Shown one piece after another: positions 1-6,170 of a stretch of 6,170 nucleotides of DNA. A program made the position numbers and the translations under genes. Origin of the DNA: Candidatus Puniceispirillum sp. (GTDB lineage: Bacteria > Pseudomonadota > Alphaproteobacteria > Puniceispirillales > Puniceispirillaceae); contig JADHOU010000095.1 of assembly GCA_016778825.1 (NCBI GenBank), forward strand, positions 1 through 6,170. The letters are read 5' to 3'. The notes beneath the pieces are model-generated. The model saw only the letters and a program-made list of their open reading frames with translations. It was not told the DNA's origin and searched no databases. Every line of letters starts with the position of its first letter. The stretch's first letter is position 1.

Positions 1-1
1 T

Positions 2-2314
2 GAATTAACTTCAGGGTCAAGCTGGCATGCGGCTGGCCAAATTCATACGATTAGTTCAGATCCGAATATCAGCCGTCTGCAAAGCTACACAATCGATCTC
101 TATAAGGAAATTGAAGAGATATCGGGTCATTCGGTTGGGCTGCATATCACTGGCGGGTTTTATGCGGCCTCAACAAAAGAATGGTATGATTATCTGAAGC
201 GTGAGAGATCCAAGGCGCGCTATATGGGGCTGCATCAAGAATTTATCAGCCCGCAAGAACTTGCCGAACGGCACCCGCTGATTGAGTCCAAACATTATTA
301 TGCTGCGCTGTGGGATGATCAGGATGGTGATCTTGATCCATCGGGGGCAACCTATGCTTTTGCGAAGGCAGCGCGTGTTCATGGAGCGTGTTATTTCACC
401 CATACGCCGGTTACCGCGGTTCAGCAGCGCGGCGATGGTAGTTGGGATGTGACAACGCCAAAGGGGCAGATTAATGCCGAACAAATCGTCAATTGCGGCG
501 GATTATGGGCTCGTGAAGTTGGCAAAATGGCGGGTGTGCATTTGCCGGTTCAGCCAATGGAACATCATTATTTGATCACTGAGGATATTCACGAAATTGC
601 CAGCCGAATGGCACCTGATGGGGCTGGTCGTTTGCCGGCTGGCATTGATTATGAGGCAAATATCTATTTCCGGCAGGAACGCAATGGCATGCTTCTTGGC
701 ACCTATGAGCCAAAATCAACACCGTGGAAAATTGACGGCACGCCATGGGATTTTGGCCATGAATTGCTGAACCCCGATCTTGACCGTATTGCTGACCGGC
801 TGGAAATGTCATTTGAGCGGATTCCCGCGATTGGTAAGGCTGGGATCAAAAACATCATTAATGGCCCCTTCACTTTTGGCCCTGATGGCAATCCGATGAT
901 CGGGCCGGTTCCGGGGATGAAAAATTACTGGGTTGCTGTTGGCGTGATGGCTGGCTTTTGTCAGGGTGGCGGTGTTGGACTGACCATGGCGGAATGGATG
1001 ATTGATGGTGAACCGTCGATTGATGTGTGGGCAATGGATGTGGCGCGGTTTGGCGAATTTGCAACCCCTGATTGGGGAACGGTGAAATCATCCGAAAATT
1101 ATGAACGCCGGTTTGTGATGACCTTTCCGAATGAAACCTTGCCAAAAGGTCGGATGCAGAAAACCACATCACTTTATGACAGGCTGGTGGCAAAAGGCGC
1201 ATTGATGGGGCAAGGTTTTGGTCTTGAACATGCGTTATGGTTTGCTGATGAGCCAGATGATGCGTTTGAGGTGCCAAGCTTTGAGCGCAACCGGTCGCAT
1301 GATTATGTTCGGCGTGAAATCAAGGCGATTCAAGAGGCGGTTGGCGGTATTGAGATTGCCAATTTCTCCAAACATGAATTTAAAGGGATGGGGGCGCGTG
1401 CCTATCTTGATCGCATTTTGGCAGGTTATGTTCCAGCGCCCGGGCGGTTGACCCTGACGCCGATGTTGACGCCAAAGGGCAAATTATATGGTGATTTGAC
1501 CGTGGCATGTCTTGCTGATGATCATTTCATGCTTTTTGGATCAGGCGCGATGCAGCAGGCGCATCGCCGCTGGTTTGAAAAGGATCTTCCCGATGATGTG
1601 ACCTATCACAATCGGTCGGATGATTGGCATGGGATTGCGCTTTCTGGCCCAAAATCACGCATGCTTTTGGCGCGGCTTACGCGTGATGATGTTGGGGCTG
1701 ACAGCCTGAAATTCCGTGATCTGCGCCAATGTTTTGTTGCTGGTGTTCCGGTTATTTTAAACCGGATCAGCTTTTCAGGCGAATTGGGTTTTGAGATTTA
1801 TTGCCATCCCCAATATTTGCTTCGTCTTGCCGAGGCAATTGAGGCAGCAGGTGCCGATCTTGGCTATCGCTGGTATGGCGCGCGGGCGCTGTTATCAATG
1901 CGGCTGGAAAAGGGCTGGGGCGTTTGGTCGTTGGAATATCGCCCTGATTTCAATGCGGTTGAATCTGGCATGGAAGCCTTTATCAATTGGAATAAAGATT
2001 TTATTGGTAAAGCGGCAACATTAAAAGCGCGAAAAGACGTGCCGAATCAGCGGCTTGTCACAATGGTGATTGATGTTGATGCGATTGATGTCTCAAATGA
2101 CGAAGCCATATTGAAAGATGGGCAGGCCGTTGGCTATGTATCATCGGGTGGCTATGCGCATCGTGTTGGCCAGTCAATGGCAATGGGCTATGTGAAATCC
2201 GCCCATGCTGGTGCGGGGACAAAATTGCAGGTGGAAATTCTGGGACTATTTTATGATGCAGAAATTCTTGGCGCAGCGGCTTATGATCCGAATGGCGCGC
2301 TTATGCGCAGCTAA
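2..2314 (+). CDS. GcvT-fused FAD-dependent dehydrogenase, dimethylglycine/sarcosine dehydrogenase family (5' partial)
   Basis: Probable oxidative N-demethylation of dimethylglycine, sarcosine or a related methylated amine, with the one-carbon unit passed to tetrahydrofolate. The frame is open from base 2, so the start and the Rossmann GxGxxG (probably some 35-45 residues) lie outside the window; the ATG at 224 is internal. Of 770 visible residues, the first are ELTSGSSWHAAG, where His9 matches the histidine that binds FAD covalently in mammalian dimethylglycine dehydrogenase. The FAD oxidoreductase domain runs to about 350 and includes PMEHHYLIT (185-193) and GPFTFGPDGNPMIGP (from 288). A short linker domain (FAO_M type) spans about 352-408, the GcvT folate-binding domain about 410-670 and its C-terminal barrel about 680-765. 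Asp498 in YGDLTV sits where GcvT has its folate-contacting acidic residue. Domain order and length match the family from end to end, with no frameshift. Exact substrate cannot be read from sequence. No clear terminator follows, so read-through into the AbgB-like gene is possible. Confidence 0.9.
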   Translation, partial: ELTSGSSWHAAGQIHTISSDPNISRLQSYTIDLYKEIEEISGHSVGLHITGGFYAASTKEWYDYLKRERSKARYMGLHQEFISPQELAERHPLIESKHYYAALWDDQDGDLDPSGATYAFAKAARVHGACYFTHTPVTAVQQRGDGSWDVTTPKGQINAEQIVNCGGLWAREVGKMAGVHLPVQPMEHHYLITEDIHEIASRMAPDGAGRLPAGIDYEANIYFRQERNGMLLGTYEPKSTPWKIDGTPWDFGHELLNPDLDRIADRLEMSFERIPAIGKAGIKNIINGPFTFGPDGNPMIGPVPGMKNYWVAVGVMAGFCQGGGVGLTMAEWMIDGEPSIDVWAMDVARFGEFATPDWGTVKSSENYERRFVMTFPNETLPKGRMQKTTSLYDRLVAKGALMGQGFGLEHALWFADEPDDAFEVPSFERNRSHDYVRREIKAIQEAVGGIEIANFSKHEFKGMGARAYLDRILAGYVPAPGRLTLTPMLTPKGKLYGDLTVACLADDHFMLFGSGAMQQAHRRWFEKDLPDDVTYHNRSDDWHGIALSGPKSRMLLARLTRDDVGADSLKFRDLRQCFVAGVPVILNRISFSGELGFEIYCHPQYLLRLAEAIEAAGADLGYRWYGARALLSMRLEKGWGVWSLEYRPDFNAVESGMEAFINWNKDFIGKAATLKARKDVPNQRLVTMVIDVDAIDVSNDEAILKDGQAVGYVSSGGYAHRVGQSMAMGYVKSAHAGAGTKLQVEILGLFYDAEILGAAAYDPNGALMRS

Positions 2315-2368
2315 TTTATCCCAGTCTTTGCGCCTGTCTTTGCATCGCGCGCCACCGTTAAAAATTTC

Positions 2369-2434
2369 TATAATTCATGTTTGTTTTGCATTTGTGTAAA
2401 ACCTCATTTTGGATTTAACATTCATTTATATAAT
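2369..2434 (+). promoter_or_regulatory. Two -10-like TATAAT hexamers upstream of the AbgB-like gene
   Basis: The gap between the dehydrogenase stop and the next start is AT-rich in its second half and holds two exact TATAAT hexamers, at 2369-2374 and 2429-2434. Neither has a good TTGACA-like box at 16-18 bp spacing, so these are weak candidates only; AT-rich DNA gives such matches by chance. A small GTGG-TTTT-CCAC hairpin follows at 2436-2447, in what would be the leader. If real, these sites would give the AbgB-like gene transcription independent of the upstream dehydrogenase. Confidence 0.25.
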
Positions 2435-2489
2435 TGTGGTTTTCCACCATTTGATTGGGTTAGTCCTTTTGGGAAGAAACGAGTTGAAC

Positions 2490-3911
2490 ATGTTAAATGA
2501 AGAACAGATTTGGAAATTGGTGGATGCCAAAAGAGCTGCATTTATTGCGTTATCCGATCGGGTTTTTGAAACACCTGAAACGCTTTACAATGAATTTGCA
2601 TCGGTTTCTGAACATGTGGCGGCGCTCAAAGCCGAAGGATTTACCGTCACCGAAGGCATTTGCGGCATGCCAACAGCGGTTATGGGCGAGGCTGGAACCG
2701 AAGGACCGGTAATTGCCATTCTTGGTGAATTTGACGCGCTTCCCCAGCTTAGTCAGGCACCGGGCGTTGCCGAGCATAGCCCGATTGAAGCCGGCGGCAA
2801 TGGGCATGGATGTGGCCATAATCTGTTAGGAGCAGCGTCGCTTTTGGCGGCAACAGCGGTCAAGGACTGGCTTGCCGAAAACGGCATTGCGGCACGGGTG
2901 CGTTATTATGGTTGCCCTGCCGAAGAAGGCGGCGCGGCCAAAGCCTATATGGCACGTGATGGATTGTTTGACGATGTCGATGCGGCAATTTCTTGGCACC
3001 CTTCCACCTTCAACGCTGTCCAGCATGGCCATTCGCTTGCCAATTCGCGAATTGATTTCACCTTTCATGGCAAGGCAGCGCATGCGGCGGCTGCCCCGCA
3101 TCTTGGCCGAAGCGCGCTTGATGCCTGCGAGTTGATGAATATCGGGGTGAATTATCTTCGTGAGCATATGCCCGATTCAGCGCGAGTACATTATGCCTAT
3201 CTTGATGCTGGCGGGGTTGCGCCGAATGTTGTTCAGGCAAAGGCGACGGTTCGCCAGCTCGTGCGGGCGGCCGATTTGCCAACTTTGGGCGACCTTGTTG
3301 CACGCGTGCGCAGCATTGCCGATGGCGCGGCCTTGATGACCGGAACCGAGGTTGAGGTAAAAGTCTATTCAGGGGTTTCCAATCTGGTTGGCAACCGCCC
3401 GCTTGAAGAAATGATGCAGCGTGAATTTGACAAGCTTGGGCCGGTGCCGTTTGACGCTGATGATTTGGGCTTTGCTAATGAAATTCGCCAGACTTTGACC
3501 AAGGATGATATCGCGGCGAGCTTTCAACGTGTCGGTCGGGAAACGCCGCTTGATCTGCCGCTTTGCGATTTTGTTGCGCCGCTTGACCGAACAAGCAATG
3601 GCGGTGAGGGGTCAACCGATGTTGGCGATGTGAGCTGGGTTGTACCAACGGTTCAGGCGCGTGTTGCCACCTGCGCGGTTGGCACGCCATTTCATACATG
3701 GCAAACCGTCGCCCAAGGAAAAGCACCGGCGGCGCATAAAGGCATGATCCATGCGGCAAAAGTGATGGCGGCAACAGCCAGCGCCTTGATTCAATCGCCA
3801 GAAACGCTTGAGGCGGCGCGCGCTGTTCATAATGACCGTCAGGCGAAAACGCCTTATCAATGCCCCATTCCAAAAGAGGTTAGCCCGCCAATCATTGCCA
3901 AACCCGAATAG
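2490..3911 (+). CDS. AbgB-like M20 amidohydrolase (p-aminobenzoyl-glutamate hydrolase subunit B family)
   Basis: Predicted cytosolic metal-dependent amidase of 473 residues (E. coli AbgB, as I recall it, is 481), which cleaves amide bonds such as that of p-aminobenzoyl-glutamate, a folate breakdown product. Visible motifs: GEFDALP with Asp82; NGHGCGHNLLG with His106, Cys108 and His110; CPAEEGG with catalytic Glu145 and ligand Glu146; SWHP with His170; HGKAAHAA in the dimerisation domain followed by PHLGRSALDA; STDVGDVSW; PFHTW with His402; and near the C-terminus PYQCPIPKEVSP, an AbgB-specific ending. Resemblance to AbgB from memory is close along the whole length. The ATG at 2490 is chosen because MLNEEQIWKLVDAKRAAF lines up with the AbgB N-terminus; the upstream Shine-Dalgarno is weak (GAG at 2481-2483). 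A TTG at 2409 would add 27 residues without homology. It follows the dehydrogenase by 175 bp and converges on the next gene. No AbgA partner or AbgT transporter is visible here, so it may act alone and on another acyl-amino acid. Confidence 0.92.
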   Translation: MLNEEQIWKLVDAKRAAFIALSDRVFETPETLYNEFASVSEHVAALKAEGFTVTEGICGMPTAVMGEAGTEGPVIAILGEFDALPQLSQAPGVAEHSPIEAGGNGHGCGHNLLGAASLLAATAVKDWLAENGIAARVRYYGCPAEEGGAAKAYMARDGLFDDVDAAISWHPSTFNAVQHGHSLANSRIDFTFHGKAAHAAAAPHLGRSALDACELMNIGVNYLREHMPDSARVHYAYLDAGGVAPNVVQAKATVRQLVRAADLPTLGDLVARVRSIADGAALMTGTEVEVKVYSGVSNLVGNRPLEEMMQREFDKLGPVPFDADDLGFANEIRQTLTKDDIAASFQRVGRETPLDLPLCDFVAPLDRTSNGGEGSTDVGDVSWVVPTVQARVATCAVGTPFHTWQTVAQGKAPAAHKGMIHAAKVMAATASALIQSPETLEAARAVHNDRQAKTPYQCPIPKEVSPPIIAKPE

Positions 3912-3946
3912 GCGGTAAAAGCAATCGGCTGTTAAATGATAGACCG

Positions 3947-3969
3947 CGCCAGCCCCATAAGGGCTGGCG
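3947..3969 (+). terminator. Hairpin between convergent genes, probable terminator
   Basis: A perfect 9-bp GC-rich stem (CGCCAGCCC at 3947-3955 pairing with GGGCTGGCG at 3961-3969) closes a 5-base loop, 36 bases after the stop of the AbgB-like gene. It is followed on the plus strand by TCTTT, a short T-tract. It lies between two converging genes, so it may also stop transcripts of the minus-strand amidohydrolase, although the T-tract on that side is poor. An alternative stem, AAGGGC 3959-3964 with GCCCTT 3975-3980, overlaps it and cannot form at the same time. Confidence 0.75.
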
Positions 3970-4036
3970 TCTTTGCCCTTAGGCCCGAAATGCCAGATCT
4001 ATTCGTAACGTTGGCCAGCCGATTGGGTGATTGGGA

Positions 4037-5218
4037 TTATGTTGATTGAGCCAATTTTGATTGGGCAAGCTGAACCCAGAAACTGGCGCCAATTGGCAAT
4101 AGATCATCGTTGAAATCAAAATGCGGGCTATGCAGATTCTCGGATTGTAATCCCGCGCCAAGCCAGATGTAAGCGCCCGGTTTTTTCTCCAGCATGAATG
4201 AAAAATCCTCGGCACCCATGACCGGTGTCATGCTGGTTTCGAGCCCATCCGCGCCAAGCATGTCAGTGATGATATCACGCGCAAATAACGCATCGCTTTC
4301 ATGGTTTAAGGTTGGTGGATAGCCCGGACGCAATTCCATTGAAACATTACAACCCAAGGTGGCCGCGGCATTTTTTGCGGCTGCTTCAATTTCGGCAATC
4401 ATCCGCAAGCGTGTTTCGGCATTCATCGTTCGCAAAGTGCCACCAATGCTTGCCGTTGCCGGAATCACATTAAACGCACTTCCGGCTTCAAGCTTGGTAA
4501 GGGAAATCACCGCCTGATCAAACGGGTCAAGCTGGCGCGAGATTAGGGTTTGCAATGCCAGAATGCACATGCCAGCCGCTGCCACTGGGTCTTTTGTCAA
4601 ATGTGGCATGGCGGCATGACCACCTTTGCCGTCGATCGTCAGAACAAAAATATCAGCACCAGCCATCGCTGCGCCGCAATGGGCAACTGCACGGCCAACC
4701 TCTAGTCCGGGCCAGTTATGCATCCCCCAAACCGAATCCATATGGAATTTTTCAAACAGACCATCTTTGATCATTGATCGGGCACCAGCATTGCCACCTT
4801 CTTCGGCGGGTTGGAAAATACAATAGATGGTGCCTTGAAAATCTCGCGTTTCGGCAAGATGCCGCGCGGCTGCAAGAAGCATGGTCGTATGGCCATCATG
4901 ACCGCAAGCATGCATGCGGCCGGGGCGCTGTGAGGCATAGGTAAGATTGGTTTCTTCAGACATTGGTAAGGCATCCATATCGGCGCGAAGGCCAATTGCT
5001 TTACCATTTTCAGGGTCGCCCAGATTGCCTTTGATTACCCCAACCAGACCGGTGCCGCCAAACCCGCGATAGACCTCAACACCGAAGCTTTCAAGCTTGG
5101 CCGCAACAAAGTCGGATGTGTCTTTTTCTTCATAGGCAATTTCCGGATTTTGATGAAGATGTTGTCGCCAAGAGGCCAATTCTTCATGCACCGATACCAA
5201 TGCTTTCACCAGTTGCAT
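4037..5218 (-). CDS. M20D amidohydrolase, hippurate hydrolase / IAA-amino acid hydrolase type
   Basis: Predicted cytosolic hydrolase of 393 residues (family usually 380-400) that removes an acyl group from an N-acyl amino acid, such as hippurate or an N-acetyl amino acid. Visible motifs: RHLHQNP-like QHLHQNPEIAYEE near residue 19; GLRADMDALPM (76-86); MHACGHDGHT (102-111) with metal ligands Cys105 and His107; QPAEEGG (136-142) with catalytic Glu139 and ligand Glu140; GMHNWPG with ligand His167; GKGGHAAMPH (197-206) in the lid/dimerisation domain; FNVIP (249-253); MGAEDFSF (334-341); LHSPHFDFND (362-371) with final ligand His363. The full set matches the plant ILL2 and bacterial HipO pattern, so the enzyme should be active. 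The start is supported by TAGGAG placed 6 bases upstream. The C-terminus ends in a short repeat LAQSK-LAQST. It converges on the AbgB-like gene and diverges from the carbamoylase-like gene. The substrate cannot be told from sequence; gene names hipO or amaA would be guesses. Confidence 0.92.
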   Translation of the reverse strand: MQLVKALVSVHEELASWRQHLHQNPEIAYEEKDTSDFVAAKLESFGVEVYRGFGGTGLVGVIKGNLGDPENGKAIGLRADMDALPMSEETNLTYASQRPGRMHACGHDGHTTMLLAAARHLAETRDFQGTIYCIFQPAEEGGNAGARSMIKDGLFEKFHMDSVWGMHNWPGLEVGRAVAHCGAAMAGADIFVLTIDGKGGHAAMPHLTKDPVAAAGMCILALQTLISRQLDPFDQAVISLTKLEAGSAFNVIPATASIGGTLRTMNAETRLRMIAEIEAAAKNAAATLGCNVSMELRPGYPPTLNHESDALFARDIITDMLGADGLETSMTPVMGAEDFSFMLEKKPGAYIWLGAGLQSENLHSPHFDFNDDLLPIGASFWVQLAQSKLAQST

Positions 5219-5372
5219 TTTAAGCTCCTAAATACACTGTCCGTGGTCAGAAAATTATGTCATCCTTGCCGAAAGCGGATGCTTAAGACTAAACATAGCT
5301 CCCAATAATCATGGGCTGGTTGAAAATCCTAAATTAAACTCTACGCTGATTTTGATCGCAGTCAAACAGCAG
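5219..5372. promoter_or_regulatory. Divergent intergenic region with candidate promoter and imperfect dyad
   Basis: This 154-bp gap separates two divergently transcribed hydrolase genes and must hold the promoters of both. On the plus strand TTGAAA (5320-5325) lies 16 bp before TACGCT (5342-5347): a good -35 but a poor -10. On the minus strand CATAAT (complement of 5256-5261) resembles a -10 but has no matching -35. Close to the minus-strand start lies an imperfect palindrome, CTGtCCgtGGtCAG at 5237-5250, with 5 of 7 arm positions paired, a possible operator. No terminator hairpin or RNA gene is seen. The existence of regulatory DNA here follows from the gene layout; the individual boxes are weak. 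Confidence 0.45.
5225..5230 (-). promoter_or_regulatory. Ribosome binding site of the M20D amidohydrolase
   Basis: Read on the minus strand the site is TAGGAG followed by six bases and ATG (complement of 5216-5218). It is the best Shine-Dalgarno match in the window and fixes the start of the 393-residue protein. Confidence 0.8.
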
Positions 5373-6170
5373 ATGGTGGTTTCAATGAAAGTCAGTCCAA
5401 CCACAGCGCAAACAGCGCGAATTGCCGCCGCCATTGACGAGCTTGCAAGCTTTACCGAGGTGGATCGCCCTTATACGCGGCTGGTTTTTAGCCCCGAATT
5501 TGACGCCGCCCGAAACTGGCTTGCCGATGCTTTTGCGGTGGCTGGACTTGTTTGTCATATCGATTCAGGTGGCAATTTGATTGGTACCCGTCCGGCCAAA
5601 CTGGAACAGGCGACTGAGGGCGAGGCAGGTCGGGCAAAAGTTTTGATCGGATCACATATTGATACCGTGCCTGCCGGTGGCCGGTTTGATGGCATTGCCG
5701 GTGTTATTGCCGCGCTGGAGGTGGTGTATTACCTCAATGAACATCAGATCGAATTGCCTTTTGATCTGGAAATTGTCGATTATCTTGGCGAGGAATTAAA
5801 TGTCTGGGGCACATCTTGTCTTGGCAGCCGCCATATGGCGGGGCTTTTAACGCCTGAAATCTTGGGCCGAGTTGATGCCGATGGCCGCCAACTAGCAAGT
5901 GAGATCACCCGTATTGGCGGCACCAATCTTGGCTGTGCTGAAGTGCGATCCGATGCTGACCAGATTTTGGCCTGTCTCGAGCTTCATATCGAACAGGCGA
6001 AACTTCTGGAAACACAAGGCCATGATATTGGGATCGTAACTGCGATACCAGGGATTTACCGCTATGGTATTTCGGTAAAGGGCCAAGCTGGTCACAGCGG
6101 CACAACGCCGATGGATGACCGGCAGGATGCGCTTGTCGCGGCGGCAGATATCATTCAGGCGATAAATGGC
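5373..6170 (+). CDS. Hydantoinase/carbamoylase-family M20 hydrolase (N-carbamoyl-L-amino acid hydrolase / allantoate amidohydrolase-like), 3' partial
   Basis: Predicted cytosolic binuclear metal hydrolase that would release an amino acid from its N-carbamoyl (ureido) derivative; relatives include L-carbamoylase, beta-ureidopropionase and allantoate amidohydrolase. 266 residues are visible; the frame is open to the last base, and since family members are about 400-420 residues the C-terminal third, with the last metal-binding His, is missing. Seen: GSHIDTVPAGGRFDG with ligands His95 and Asp106; GEELN with catalytic Glu140 and ligand Glu141; GTSCLGSRHMAG; LELHIEQ with ligand His205; GQAGHSGTTPM with His241 followed by DDRQDAL, the start of the lid domain. 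The spacing from His95 to Asp106 to Glu140/141 equals that of yeast beta-alanine synthase as I recall it. The usual EEGxRFG is replaced by EELNVWG, which points to a less characterised branch. Start: ATG at 5373 has no Shine-Dalgarno; an in-frame ATG at 5385 has GGTGG five bases upstream and may be the true start. Divergent from the M20D gene. Confidence 0.88.
   Translation, partial: MVVSMKVSPTTAQTARIAAAIDELASFTEVDRPYTRLVFSPEFDAARNWLADAFAVAGLVCHIDSGGNLIGTRPAKLEQATEGEAGRAKVLIGSHIDTVPAGGRFDGIAGVIAALEVVYYLNEHQIELPFDLEIVDYLGEELNVWGTSCLGSRHMAGLLTPEILGRVDADGRQLASEITRIGGTNLGCAEVRSDADQILACLELHIEQAKLLETQGHDIGIVTAIPGIYRYGISVKGQAGHSGTTPMDDRQDALVAAADIIQAING

Noticed and set aside
224..2314. The dehydrogenase read as a complete 696-residue gene starting at ATG 224.
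   Set aside because: The same frame is open to base 2 and encodes the conserved FAD-attachment motif ELTSGSSWHAAG and following family sequence, so 224 is an internal methionine and the gene begins before the window.
2..2314. The first gene as a DMSP demethylase (DmdA) or a stand-alone glycine cleavage T protein.
   Set aside because: DmdA and GcvT lack the N-terminal FAD oxidoreductase domain that is clearly present here.
2324..2343. Direct repeat GTCTTTGC at 2324-2331 and 2336-2343.
   Set aside because: Two 8-bp copies only, with no wider symmetry or link to a start site; likely chance.
2294..2353. Inverted repeat GGCGCGC (2294-2300) and GCGCGCC (2347-2353) around the dehydrogenase stop, considered as a terminator.
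   Set aside because: The 7-bp arms are 46 bases apart and no T-tract follows; a stable terminator hairpin is unlikely.
2409..2489. A 27-codon in-frame N-terminal extension of the AbgB-like protein from a TTG start, hydrophobic and resembling a membrane segment (FIYIIVVFHHLIGLVLLG).
   Set aside because: No Shine-Dalgarno stands before the TTG, AbgB has no such extension, and AT-rich intergenic DNA often reads as hydrophobic residues. The ATG at 2490 aligns with the family N-terminus.
3475..3873. A 132-residue minus-strand open frame opposite the AbgB-like gene.
   Set aside because: It lies wholly inside a strongly supported gene, has no recognisable domain or ribosome binding site, and its composition (many Arg, Pro, His, Ser) is typical of an antisense shadow. 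The other overlapping frames, including 870-1277 and 2826-3167 minus, were dropped for the same reason.
1..6170. Insertion sequences, tRNA or rRNA genes, CRISPR arrays, phage or toxin-antitoxin genes.
   Set aside because: Almost all of the window is covered by four long metabolic genes; the three gaps (175, 125 and 154 bp) show no repeat arrays, transposase fragments or cloverleaf-like RNA.

Overview
The window looks like chromosomal DNA from a bacterium of moderate GC (roughly half G+C by eye), most likely an alphaproteobacterium. The guess rests on the style of the dimethylglycine-dehydrogenase-like protein and on the combination of amino-acid hydrolases; a marine SAR116/Rhodospirillales-type lineage would fit, but no rRNA or marker gene is present to prove it. 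It is dense, ordinary metabolic DNA: four protein genes, no RNA genes, no mobile element and no CRISPR.

Layout. (1) Positions 2-2314, plus strand: a GcvT-fused FAD amine dehydrogenase of the dimethylglycine/sarcosine dehydrogenase family, cut at its 5' end by the window edge; the frame is open from base 2. (2) A 175-bp AT-rich gap, then 2490-3911, plus strand: an amidohydrolase very close to AbgB, the p-aminobenzoyl-glutamate hydrolase subunit. (3) A 125-bp convergent gap with a strong hairpin, then 4037-5218, minus strand: an M20D amidohydrolase of the hippurate hydrolase / IAA-amino acid hydrolase type. (4) A 154-bp divergent gap, then from 5373 to the window end, plus strand: a hydantoinase/carbamoylase-family (M20) hydrolase, cut at its 3' end. 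It has no stop codon inside the window, so a search for complete ORFs would miss it.

How the genes may work together (inference). Three different branches of the M20 metallohydrolase family sit within 4 kb beside an enzyme that oxidatively demethylates N-methylglycines. All three hydrolases release free amino acids or amines from N-acyl, N-aminobenzoyl or N-carbamoyl conjugates. The dehydrogenase would pass one-carbon units to tetrahydrofolate. The locus therefore looks like a nitrogen and carbon scavenging region for modified amino acids. The strand changes give at least three transcription units: genes 1 and 2 possibly together, gene 3, and gene 4. I see no clearly new system; the points most worth a second look are the trio of M20 enzymes, the altered catalytic-loop sequence of the carbamoylase-like protein, and the AbgB-like gene without AbgA.
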